Shown here: positions 12,305-24,200 of the stretch, in pieces | How positions within the stretch are numbered: the stretch's first letter is position 1 | How the letters are laid out: every line of letters starts with the position of its first letter | From: Mesostigma viride | Lineage: Eukaryota > Streptophyta > Mesostigmatophyceae > Mesostigmatales > Mesostigmataceae | Assembly: GCA_009746045.1 (NCBI GenBank) | Contig: RPFO01000448.1 | Location: 3,206,049-3,270,048 of the forward strand | Direction of reading: 5' to 3' | DNA: 64,000 nt | Position numbers and translations under genes: made by a program | Notes under the pieces: generated by a model | The model's input: the letters and a program-made list of their open reading frames with translations, nothing else | What the model was told of the DNA's origin: nothing | Database searches by the model: none

Positions 12305-13707
12305 GGTGTGCATCCATGCACGCACTGGCGGGGTCTCGTGAATAAAGGGTGGGCCTGCACCATGATGCAGAGAGAGAGTCTTCTGTGGCCTTAGGGGTAC
12401 CAAGAATAAAGGGCTACTGTGGGGGCCCCGAGGGAGCAGTGTAGCTGCTCAAAATGGTGATGAGGGGGGCAGTCTTCATTTTTTCCCCTTCCCCCCTTAT
12501 AGAGACTTTGAACAACGTGTGGTGGTAAGGGCCTCACACAGCCTGCTGGCACCCTGGAAATGTTGCCATGCCAGTCCAAAATATTTCTCGTAGCCCCGGC
12601 ATGATCTGGGCCACTGCTGGGGTAAAGACACGGCACTCGAAGCTGCATGTTGACCTGGCCGGAATTGCACTGTCAAACTGGTCACTGGAAGGCCGTTACC
12701 ATGGCAGTGAGCGTATCTTCTGCTCATCAGCGTGAAGAGGAGTTTTCCATTTGGCAAAGACGATATTCCCAGCGGCTGCTGAACACTCCTAAACCGCCCA
12801 GAGGGTTAAAGCTTGGCACCGGAAAGCAAGCCACCACCTGAAAGGGATTGATTGGTACAGCGAAGGTTGATGGGTACTGCAAAGCGCACACGTTTGGTAT
12901 TGGCTTTCTCAGTATTGATATGTGACAATATATGACAGGTCTGCCACAGAACGTGCAATCACTGCGGCATGCGTGCCCAGCCATTCGTACGGATGTGTAC
13001 GAACATGGTCATTCGGTTGTTTGTATGAACACTGCTATCTCGATCCTGCATGCCATGGCGCCGGATCTGAATGTGTTGCATGCGACAAATCACGTGGTCT
13101 ATCCATGGGGTTCGAGTTTTGGGGTTAGCTAGGAACATGCCTGCCTTAGTGTATGGCTAGCTTGAAGTAGTATGGATCGAGCTAGGGCAAAGGAATACAA
13201 CATACTAGTTTTGGCCTGGTTGTCTCATTGATACTAGTCTTGGCCTGGTATGCATGCAGTATGTAAGGACAACATATAATTTTTCATCGCAATAGAACTT
13301 TGTTGGCGACATATGCAACGTGCTTGCAAGTGCCATTCAATTTCAAAGAACATCGATCGATCTCTGTCATGGAATTTTTTTACTTTACAAATAGCTCATT
13401 CAGCCAGGACTCTTCCGTCCTGGTCACAAAAGCCTACTGCGCCAGATACTGAGACTGCAGCAGCGATGTTGACCACAGGATATAAGCCTCAAGACAAACT
13501 TTCAAGAGCTTTTACAGTAGCCTCAGCAGCATCAACCAAAGCAAGGACTGAGCGTCCCAAGGTTGCTCACGGATATCCAGGTCCCCAAGATAAATAATGG
13601 TCGAGAATGCTGGGCTAGATGGCATTGACAATGCTGCCGATATCGACGAAAAGCGATGCACGATTGCATGCCCATAACAGCTAATTATAGCAGGGCCTGT
13701 GATACAA
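12305..13707. other. Convergent intergenic region
   Basis: This region separates the 3' ends of the plastid protein gene (+) and the ATP synthase gene (-). Two GAATAAAGGG sequences at about 12340 and 12404 could serve as poly(A) signals for the + gene. TTGGCCTGGTTGTCTCATTG near 13212 is a partial family S repeat. No further gene was recognised. Confidence 0.5.
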
Positions 13708-16700
13708 CTAGTGGGCCGCCTTGGCCGTCTCAGCCTCATTCACCAGCACAGGGTCCCAGTTATCGGCCAGGATCTCGTCGTCAATCCTCTTCTTCAGCTC
13801 TGGGTCCTTGGCAAGGATCTCGTCGATGGTGATGGTTTGAAGGTTTTTCTGCAGAAAGCAAGAAACCACACAGCACATTCCAGTCATTCAGTAAGAATCA
13901 AGAATCAGTTCCAAAGGACCAAGGCATTGCTAGGCTGCATGATGTAATGTTATTATCCATGCTGTAAATAAACAGTAGCGCCACTTTCTACACGGGAGAG
14001 TGAACATCAGGGAGGAGTATCGACGAGGCAACCAATCAGACTGCATGCACGGAAGCAAGCCGCATGAATAAGGGAGTACTGAGCGACCCTAGCATCCTCT
14101 CTCAGAAACTAGAATACCATGGTGTGCTGCTCTGTTTGGATAAAATGGGCACCACTGCCCATTCACTACTGCCCTGGACGCAAGCTTGGTGATGCGCATG
14201 GAAAGACACTGGTACTGCTACTACCCTTAACCCTTGAGCTTAGCTTAAGGTTTAGCAGTCTGGGAACTAGCCCGCAACAATACAGTACAGTAATTGGTAC
14301 CTTAGCGCCTTATATCAATCATTTTTAATGTGATTCTCGCAGTGTCACCCCGTATCATACACATAAGAGTTTGTAGCCACTGGAAATATACTTGTGAACC
14401 AGTGTCGGGCTTATTCGCTGCTATAATTGGCCTTGCACTGTCTCCTGACTGAGCTGCATATCTCTATCAACTAATAACTGCCTATAAGAAAGCACCGGCT
14501 TATTTCCTCCCATATATAGGCCACGCATCATCTCCTGGTTGAACTGCGTGACTCTCAGAGCTAGTGCGCGCATACCCACTAGAAATCACTCATGGACCCA
14601 TGCCAGGGGGGGTTATATGCTACAAATAGGCCACGCACCATCTCCTGGTTGAGCTGCGTGACGCGCGCCTGCAGCTCCGCAATGCGCTTCTCGTTGTCCA
14701 CAACAACCTGCTTCGCCTTCTCCGCCTGCGGGGTGAATGAGGGCACCGCAAGGTGTGTGTGGTGGGGGGGATGGCCGAGGCAAAAGCGGGCAAAAGGAAG
14801 GGCAGGTTAGGGGGAGGACGGATGGGGTTGGAGGGTCGTGGGAGATGGGTGGGGTGGGCGTGGGCGTGGGCGGGGCAGGGCGGGGCAGGGCAGGGCGGGG
14901 CGGGGCGGGGCAGGGGAAGTGGGTAAACACCAACAGAGGTACTTTCAAAAAATAATGCTGAAAAATCCCAACAATTGTTCAAAAATAATGTTGAAAAGTC
15001 CCAACCACTCTTGCGCCTGGCTGGGGCCACTGTTCCATGATGCCATCGGTCCCGAAACTCAAGATACAATAGGGGTCACAAGAGCGACCAACAGACTCAC
15101 CGCATAACCTTGTAACAAGTAGCGGCCAACAGTATGACAGTAAACACAGCGGATGGCGGATGGCTTATAGCTGGCACGCCAGTCATCATTAATCATATTC
15201 AAGTCAACGTCGAAAAGAATATGCCAGTACATGGCGCCTGAGGAGCATGCTAGCAAGACTGGCAGAATATGAAGGTCCCAGGCCACTTTTCCTTGGGAGA
15301 AGTTAACCAAAGGTAGAAGGTAGAGCAGTTTGCACCACATGAGATTGCCAATGGAGGCATACACAGACAGCTTAACAAACGCTGGAGGGCAAAAAAGGGA
15401 CCAGCACAAACGGACCAGCAACCCAGCTGCCAGAAGAAGCCCCAAGGAAACCCATTAGTGGATGCCACCAGATAATGGGGGTTGAGAAAGTCACAGTTAG
15501 CGACAAAACCAAACAGCGTACATTGCTTTGCAACGCCCAAGGCAACTGATTTGGACCTCCAGGAGGGAAAGAGGGCAGCACGGGCAAACAACCGCGCACA
15601 CATCTATATTAATACATCATAAGATGGACTCACCAACTCGGCGAATTTGGCCATCGTGGTCGCGTGCAGCTTTTTATAGTTGGGGCTGTCGGCCAGGGTG
15701 GGAGAGTCCTTCACTGCAGGTGCACACGACCCGCGAGCGGCACAGGGAAGCAAGTGGAACAATATGCAAGTGGAGCAGGGAACAATACACGAGTGGAGCA
15801 AAGAACAGTGCGCAAGTGGTACAGAGATATTGACAGGAACCGTTAGACCCTAATAACAGCTGTCCACCAATGACCAACCGGCCAGGTTGTTCATACGATA
15901 GAACTAGATAAGAAAGGGTGGGGGTGGGGGAATAAATGGAAAAGGAAGGGGTGGGGGCGTTTTAGTTTATCCAAAGACGGAGCCTTCGATAACCCAAGCG
16001 CAGGATTCCGACACAAATGCCAGTGTTACCACCATACCCGATCACGGATGCCTGCAATCAAACAACGTGGCTGATAAACATCAGAGAAAGTTGCCTGATG
16101 TATCCTTGGCTGGCAGCAAGGACGAATGGCGGCAAGGCGGCAGGGCTAGCGCTATCCTGGCGGCGCGATCAATGCCCCCCATATAAAAGATGGTGAAGGG
16201 AGTCATAGGTTATTTCTGTCCGTGAAAAGTACCTGGCTGCCGCTTGCAGGCGTTACTGTTGGTGATCACTAGTCATGCCTCTGTTAAAGAGACATGCCCC
16301 CGCATGCATAATGCCCAACACCCAACTATTGCATTAGCTTTGAAAAGCTGGCCAGCATTTGCTCCAGGTGCGAGCGCCAGGGTCCTCTGCCCAGGCCCCT
16401 ACAGGGCTGACGGCATGAAAGCGGGCATTAGTGGGGGCTCCCAGCAACGGCTACACCGCGATGGGACCCAAGCAATGCACATATGAAAATAAATAAACTT
16501 GAATCACGAAGCATATATCTGGAGCATTATAATGCATGCGTACTATGATTGCACCCTCTATCAAGGGCTCCTCTCCCAAGCGCGCAGAGAAGGGGCTGGG
16601 TCCAATAAACACCTATCCTCGAGCTTATAATAAGCATGGAAGCCTGGTCTGATGCTTAGAAAACTCGGGAGGCTAAGAGCTGTACGTTTAGGAAGATGGG

Positions 16701-17503
16701 AAGACGTGGAGATTAACTGTAAGGCGCAACGTGGCATTATGCACGTTTGAATACCACGCTAGCTAGCCACTAAGCTTGCCACGCCAAGCTAGCAGCTAAA
16801 CCTTGACCGCCAACAGCCAGCGAAAATAACGAAAACCTATAACCATCATCTAAACTCTCACAACTATTACCGAGGCCGTAGTTGTTACCACTACAAAAAC
16901 CATACTAGCATCACGATAGACCATAGTAGCATCACGATAGCGTTTCTAATACTATAATTATAAAGATACCATTTCATCGCATATGGATGCTCTCACGCAA
17001 TCCCGCATCCTCACCTTCGGCCTCGTACGCGGCCTTGAAGTTATCTACCAACGCAGACCCAAGCTCCTGGCGGTATGCGTCCCAGTTGATCGCGGGCGGG
17101 TTCTGCGGACGTACCAAAGGACGCCAAAATGCATGTGCACGAAATCACACGTGCCGACAAGGAAGTGTAAAAACGGCGTTTGTTCAAAGTCTCCTTACTT
17201 GGGACAGAGAAGGCGAAGCTAATTGAAACGTTGCTTCATAGTCACGTCGGCTGGTATAAAGTACAGCCAAATGCGACCCCTTGATAAACCCACCGATGCC
17301 ATAATGATCTCTGCATCGCGCTGCTCCTTCATAAACAGCGACCTGAACTGCGTCAATTTCTGCTTCGATTCATCAGACTGGAGGACGGCACTAATGGCAT
17401 CCCAATTGATGCTTGGGGCGGCAGCCGCTGTTGACATGTGGCGCGTGCCAGCGAATGTCCTGATCCCACGGAAAAGCGCCATGCTTCCCCTGGTCATGGC
17501 CAT
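13708..17503 (-). CDS. ATPQ: Mitochondrial ATP synthase subunit d (plant type)
   Basis: Five exons on the minus strand: 17503..17294, 17102..17015, 15713..15634, 14725..14639, 13848..13708; phases agree and the product has 201 residues. Subunit d is part of the peripheral stalk of F1Fo-ATP synthase in the inner mitochondrial membrane. The N terminus (MAMTRGSMALFRGIRTFAG) is basic and amphipathic, as a mitochondrial presequence should be. Family landmarks are SINWDAI, NPPAINWDAYRQEL, an Ala/Lys-rich helix (YKKLHATTMAKFAEL, then ARVTQLNQEM) and the C-terminal TIDEILAKDPELKKRIDDEI followed by DNWDP, which matches the plant ATPQ ending closely. The protein is slightly longer than the ~168-residue land-plant form because of the presequence and a short C-terminal extension. 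Intron 4 carries two decayed copies of the exon 4 end. Confidence 0.92.
14424..14552 (-). repeat. Two decayed tandem copies of the ATPQ exon 4 end plus donor
   Basis: On the plus strand the real exon/donor junction reads GGCCACGCACCATCTCCTGG (14629 on). Copies are GGCCACGCATCATCTCCTGG at 14519, 110 bases away, and a weaker GGCCTTGCACTGTCTCCTGA at 14429. The matches continue into the exon (TTGAGCTGCGTGAC versus TTGAACTGCGTGAC). In gene orientation both copies lie downstream of the donor, inside intron 4. Confidence 0.85.
14838..14925 (+). repeat. G-rich simple repeat in ATPQ intron 3
   Basis: Runs of GGGCG, GGGCA and GGGGC units. On the transcribed minus strand this is a C-rich tract about 110 bases before the exon 4 acceptor. 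Confidence 0.8.
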
Positions 17504-18287
17504 CTTCTAAAACCACCTGGGCCCGCCGGTAAAGCACGAGGCACAAATCGAGGGGAGCTCGGGCACGAGCTTTCTATATCGCCATGCACTGGGCTACGCT
17601 GGTGAGCATGGGGGAGCTGCCGAGTCTTTGATGTACATGGCAACTTGGGCGAGTCGGATGGCATAGCGATGCCCGATCCCGGTGGCACGCCCCGGAGTCA
17701 GTGCAGCGCCCGGCCCGTTGTCCCTTCCACCTGCAACATGACTGGCAACATGATGCGAAGCACACTCCCCCCCAGAAGAGGCCCTGGAAGGCAGGAACGT
17801 CTGCAAGCAGGCTGCAAGCATTACTTACGTTTTCCTCACCCAGCATTACGGCGACATGAGGAAGAAATAATTACATTTATGCTTGCACGCGTAGCCTTAT
17901 GCAGAATTCTCCCGGCCCCACTGCCCAGTGCCCGCGATGCCCGCGAACTCTCAGGAAGCGAGTGCCACGTGTAATCGGAGGGCAGAAGAAGGTCACATCT
18001 GCTGTGAAAATGGTGGACAAATTTGCTTTCCCTGCCGGTGGTCGAGCCCAGCCATCATAATCGTTTTGCACAATATAGGAAAACGCCACGCTAGCGGCTC
18101 TAAAGCCTAGCTCAAATAGGCTTTTTACTTCCCCCCCCCCGCCAGTCTCCTGATGTTCTCGGCAGAGGTCGGGATGCCTAACACGCCAAGGTTTTCGTCA
18201 CGACGGGCAAATTTCCCATAAACTTGGTTATCTTATAATTAAATATACGTGTTCGATAAAAGCAGTTGTACAATTTTTGGTGCCAAG
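17504..18287. promoter_or_regulatory. Divergent intergenic region, ATPQ / BRAP2
   Basis: The start codons of ATPQ (-) and BRAP2 (+) are 784 bases apart, so both promoters must lie here. No canonical TATA box is convincing, although an AT-rich stretch (TTATAATTAAATATACG, about 18233-18249) lies just upstream of the BRAP2 start. Assignment is by position only. Confidence 0.45.
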
Positions 18288-21200
18288 ATGAGCGTCTTCT
18301 CACTTACCCTGAAGCTGAAAGACGAACAGGTTGAACCACATCTACCATTGGATAACGACGGGACAATGGAAAAGGGCAAGGATGACGTACCTACAGCCTC
18401 CAACCCCTCCGCTTCGAGTACCATGCCAAAGAAAAAGGATGGCGTTACCACGTCTCAGAATGGCACAGCCGGAGAGCTTCGCTTCTCTTCCGGCAATCCT
18501 GTCGTTTGCAAGGGTGTTGTCCACCTTTACCGCGAATTGGCCCTGGACACCGCTTTAACCTCCGGTTCTGCTTTGCCTGTAAGTCAGTTACCGTCTGTGG
18601 CTGCTTGCAGCTGTTGCATGTCGTTGCTGTTAACCTACGTGACTCCCACCTGCGTAACCGCGTATTTATGGCTTGGATGGTGTCAAGTGGGGCGCAAGTG
18701 GCGCGGTCCGTTCCGATGGAGGAACCCAAACCATTTTCAAGTAATAATTGTTCTCAAAATAATTTGTTCCCCGCTTGCTTCAGCCTATTGTGTGTTTCGA
18801 TCGCAGTTTCTTAACAGGAGTTTTTCTCGCTTTAAGCAGGCTTGTCTGGGTGTTCCGCCAGGGGATGGCACGGAGATGGGGGGACTAGGGGGGAGGCAGG
18901 ACAAGTGAGCGGGATGTTGATCAGCTTTGGATGCATGGAGTTGAAGAGGAAAGTTGAAGGCCCTGAGTCCACATCTCTAGGTTTCCCTGCTTTGCGCTTT
19001 TGTCAGCGCGGTGGCTGATGCTTGTTGGCCCAAAAGATGTTTTCCAAGGTTGTGCGTTGGCCATTCATGGATTATGGGAGGAAGACAAGGCCCACTCGGG
19101 CCCCCCTGGCAGAAAAAAAAAAGAAAAGACGAGAGCACAGGCATCCACACTAGAAGCTGCACATAGAGTGGAGCGGCCAAGAAGGTTTCTGGCATGCACT
19201 TTTTGCATGCACATGCAATTGTCAATGACAGCATGCTGCACACATACACACACATGTACACATGCACACATGCACACATCCACACATGCACACATGCACA
19301 CATGCACACATGCACACATGCACACATGCACACATGCACACATGCACACATGCACACATGCACACATGCACACATGCACACATGCACACATGCACACATG
19401 CACACATGGACACATGCACACATGCACATATGCACACATGCACACATGCACACATGCACATATGCACACATGCATACACAGCCGAGGCGGTGTGGTGACA
19501 CTTGCAGGGCCCCAGCAGCATCCATCTCAGCTAACGCAAAACATAAAAAACGTGCTACTATACATATATATATGTCTGGATTTGATTCCAGGTTGTGCAT
19601 CACCGAAGCCCAGATGCGGTGGTCATGCCATCTCATAACAGTTCAGTGGGTGTGGCCAAACGCAAGGCCAGTTTCAAGTATACGGGTACCGTGACCTAGC
19701 TGTACACAAGTGATTAATGTATGTATTCCATATCCATTCATATCCATCCTCCTGAACGACTCGAAAACGCAGATAAGATAACGGCAGGCTCGAGCTACCA
19801 TGTTCCTGATTCTCCAATTTCTGGCCTGCGCTGGTGGCCTCATTGATACTAGCACCATACCTAGCTGTACACAAATGATTAATGCATGGTTGTGCATTGA
19901 AACATGTTCGGTATGCGTTTCTAGGTGGGACACGGGGTTTTGGGGGCCGGCATATGTATCTTACCTGGTCTGCCCTCACATCTCTCCTCATGTGTACATT
20001 TGCTCTGCATGTGTCCCTGGTCTGCCATGCATCGCTGTCATCGTCCTCCGCCCTCTCAGCCGGAGCGGAACCCCCTGGTGTGCGTCCTGGCGGTCCCTGG
20101 CCACATCAGCGGCGCTGAGTTCTGCAAGTTCTGCGGCGCGTTCCTGTACAACATCCGCGAGATGAGGATCGTGCGGTGGGTGCTTGTTATAGGATTCGTC
20201 CTAGTTGATGCTGCTTGTTATAATACAATGATCAGGCCACACCCACCCTCTCATGGACAACATCCACTGATCCCCTGAGATAAGGATTGTGCGGTGGGTG
20301 CATATAAATAGCGCGCTGGATGCACCCTTCTATTTGGAGTGTAGTACGTGCTGCTTGGCTGCCACCGGTTGCCTTTGTCGCTGAATCGCTGCCCCCCTGT
20401 GTGTTTCGCTCATGCACACCCTTACTTGCGGCATGCGGATCACGCGGGTGCATGCTTGTGTGGGGCGTGTGACAGCATGCGCTGGTTAATGCGCCCCCCC
20501 ATAAAAGTGCCCCCTATGAAACCTTCCGAAGAAAGCACGGTCCAAAACCATCGGCGTATTTGCAACAATGTGTTGCTGAGGAAATTCACAGGACAGATCC
20601 GCGCTAGACGGAGATGGTGTGCGTCGAGAGCCCTATTTATTACTATAAGAAGCGCCGCAGGATACCTCAACAATGATTACAAGCACAGGCTCCTGCTGTG
20701 CTGAGCTGATTCTGGCCTCCAGTGACGAAGCGGGCATGCACGGCAGCGCTAGGTGGTGCTGCAATGTGTTGTGGGTTTCGGCTGCCAGTAGCGGTCAAGT
20801 TCCGTTTTAACGTCCAGGCACTGCCCTGTCTGCTTGTTTTGCCCTGCAGCCAGGGGGAAGACTGCAGCAGCCGTACATGGTGCGGGTGTGTGGTGGGCTA
20901 GCAGCTATGTCACATCCGTGATGTCACCAACCCTTGTCTGCCCCTGCGCTCGTCGTTTGTCGACAGCAAGGAGGCGGACACGCAGCAGCAGTACATGGTG
21001 CTCATCCGTTTCTCTGACCAGACGAGCGCGGACGAGTTCTACCTCGAATACCACAACAAGCCGTTCAACTCCCTTGAGGTACGCACCACTGGTCATACTC
21101 CTAATACAACTGGGAATACTACTAATCTCGATCGGACTATTGTCATAGTCACCGTTCTACGTCGAATACCAACGGGCCGTTCGACTCTCTGGAGGTACGC

Positions 21201-24200
21201 CCCTCTAGTTACTAGGAATTACTATTGTTGATGTGTAACAGCCATTGTTTCGCCCCGTACCACAACCACAGCTAGCTGTTCGCCTCCCTCAAGCTATGCC
21301 CCAGGTCCCCATGGGTACAGCAGTCGGGGCATGAGACTATGCCATGCATATATGGGGTATGCATGTCGCCGACCGAACCAAAGGTGCGGATGCGCCAAGC
21401 TGTCGATATCCACAACCCCGCATACAGCACTCCGCACTTCTCGATGAGCATGCGCGAATGCGGGCGTCCTCATCATCTACAGCGCGGCACTGCCAGCACT
21501 TGGGCTGCCTAAGTGCTGCGCTTGCCGCGGAACACGCAAGCCAGCTGGCAGTTATGACAAGAGGCAGATGTGGCAAGAGGCAGATATGACAACCCCCATC
21601 CTGTATGAGTGACGGCCCCCATCCTCCGGCACGGCTCATGACGGGTGGGTAGTCCCACCGGGCACCGTGGACATGATTGGGCACCGTGGACATGACTGTG
21701 CACCTTGGACATGACTGTGCACCGTGGACATGGTTGGGTACCACCTGAGTCCAGTACGTAGTCCAGTCGCGCGTCCATCGTGGCTGCGTGCCCTTGTCAG
21801 CCGCGGAACCCCGTCCGCAGGCCCTCCAACGTCCACAGTGGCGTACGCAATGGTCGTATGTCCTCGGTGCGGCAACTGGGCTGCAATAATGAACCCTTCA
21901 CCTGCACTCAACCCTTAAACCGTTGCACGTAACAAGAGACATGTGCAAGCCTCGGCACCGCAGGATCACAACACGGGCGCGTTGACGCTAGGGCGTGATA
22001 CTCGCCAGGCAGCGAGCGAATGGACCGTGTTACAGGCCATGTGTTGGACATGGCGCAGTTGTGCTTCCGCCGATTCGACAATGTTTATGGGAGGCTATAG
22101 TAGCCAGGTGCCGTTATAGATGTGTTATGTTATGGCGCGCTAGAAGTGTGAAGACCAGCACACGGGCTGATTGCGGGTCGTGCTGGTGTTGTGTTTCTCT
22201 GCACCCGCATTATAGTATACAGCAGACTCTGCCTTGGCGGAATGACAGGCTGCGAGTTTGGGAACCAGTTGCCATAACATTCAGCCAACCGTCCACACAT
22301 ATGCGTAGGTCTTTGTGGTCTTTCTTCTTCGCTGCGCTTTCTTCGGCAGTGCAACGTGTCCCTACGAGATCAGTCATGAGGCATCTCTTTCTTGTTTCAT
22401 TCAACGTGATGGTTGAACGCACTCGTGAGGGCGGAGCATACTCGTGTGGCTGTATTGAAAGCCCTGGCAATCGCCTGTACTTGTGACAGATTTGGTAGGA
22501 TAGTTTCCACGCTGAGCTATCACAGTTCATTTTGATTCGAGACACCTAAAAACTGAGCATTTGCTTGAGGGTCACGGTGTACCGGACGCAGTCATCGCTG
22601 GTTGCTTCCTGCGCGTCTCCATCCGCCTGTACTACCCATCGTTGCAGAGATCAGCTCACCCGCCTGTGTGGTCCACACTGAGCTTAAGCGGCCTACCATC
22701 GGTTCGTGTGCTGGTCTGCACAACTCTAGCGCACGTTTCTCTTCCGCTTGTTTAAGCTCAGCGTGGATGACACAAGCGGACAAGCCCTCTCTCTCCTTCT
22801 TATCCCGGCCTACCTTCCCGCATACCCTGCCCTTCCCCCATCCTTTTTATTCTTCCCTCCCCCCCACTCTTATCCTGATCCATATTGTCTGACTCCCTTG
22901 CATCCTGGCCCACCTTATCGTCCCCTTCTTACCCTTGCAGCGACCCACCCACCCACCCACCCACCCACCCACCCTGCCCGCCACCTGTATCATCTGGCTC
23001 CTTCATATCCTTGCCCGGACGTTCGCGACTCCGCTATATGCATGCAAACTGCGGCCCCTTGTTACCCTTGCAGCCGGAGACGTGCATCGTCCTCTTCATC
23101 AAGGATGTCCAGATGTTCACCTACAACGATGCACGCGCTTGCCTCGCCGCTGCCGCCGCGGCCGCTGCTGCCTCCTCTTCAAATGCCACCGCTGGCGGGG
23201 AGCCAAGTGGCGGGGCCAGCACGCAGGGTTCCTTCTCGTCCTCAGATCCCCCCTCTTCTGCCTCTGCAGGCGAGGGGTCGTCGACAGCACCCAATGAGGG
23301 GGGCAGGCTGGGGTCTTCCTCATCTGGTGACGGACGGCAGAAGGGGACGCCGACGCGGACGAATGGGAAGAAAGGGGCTGCAGGCAAGGCATCCGCAGGT
23401 AGGAAGTTACCACCCTAAACAGTATTTATGTGGGTGGTCTGCACACGCAGTCGCTATTTTCACGCACAAGTTGGCATGTTTGCGTTGACACCGTGTGTGG
23501 GGATGACATCTTTTCCACTTGGTCAATCGTCCACAGGTCTCTGGTCAGAACGCGCGTGTTTTGGGGTCGAGACAAAAAAGGCAGCGCAAAGGCCCCACGT
23601 GGCGCCGTCGTGTGCTCTGTTAGAACGGACTAATTAGAGCTGTGCTCTAATTACAACGCTGGTCTGCTCTTGGAAGAAACGTTGACAAAAGCTAGGTCAG
23701 GTGTACGTGTGACCTCTTGTCCTTCTTCCCTCTATTGCATCCGTCAACAACATGCCTGTAATTATCTCATGATGCTTATCTCATCTCATGCGTATATCAT
23801 CGCATCATGCTTATGTAATGTCATCATCCTTGTAGCATCTCATGCTTATATCATCGCATTATGCTTATATCATCTCACCCGCTGCCGTGGCACCACGCAT
23901 ACACACTGCAGCGGGGAAGAAGCAGGCCGGGGCGGACGCCAAACAATCTTGGGCCCAGAGTGGTGCCTCCAGCAGCAGCAGCAGCAGTGGTGGTGGTGGT
24001 GGTGGTAATGGTGGTGGTGGCAGCGGTGGCGGCAGCAGCAGTACCTCCAATGTGCCTCCATCCGAGGGCGCAGGGTCGTTGTCCTTGTCCTCGCTTGCAA
24101 ACGTCACTGACCCGGAGGCGCCGCCCTCCCAGATGTCCATCTCATGTGCGGCCACGCCTGCGGTCCCTGCAGGAGGGGGTGTGGTCGAGCTGCCGACCTG

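Noticed and set aside
14221-14240. TTAACCC sequence as another piggyBac end
   Set aside because: No inverted partner with GGG-TTAA was found within a plausible distance.
18977-19694. Long open frames on both strands rich in His/Thr/Met or Cys/Val/His
   Set aside because: They are translations of the (ACACATGC)n minisatellite within BRAP2 intron 1, open in many frames because the repeat lacks stops.
22748-23488. 246-codon frame overlapping BRAP2 exon 4
   Set aside because: It is out of frame with the exon and driven by (ACCC)n and pyrimidine-rich intron sequence; the frame from 23074 gives the BRAP2 sequence.
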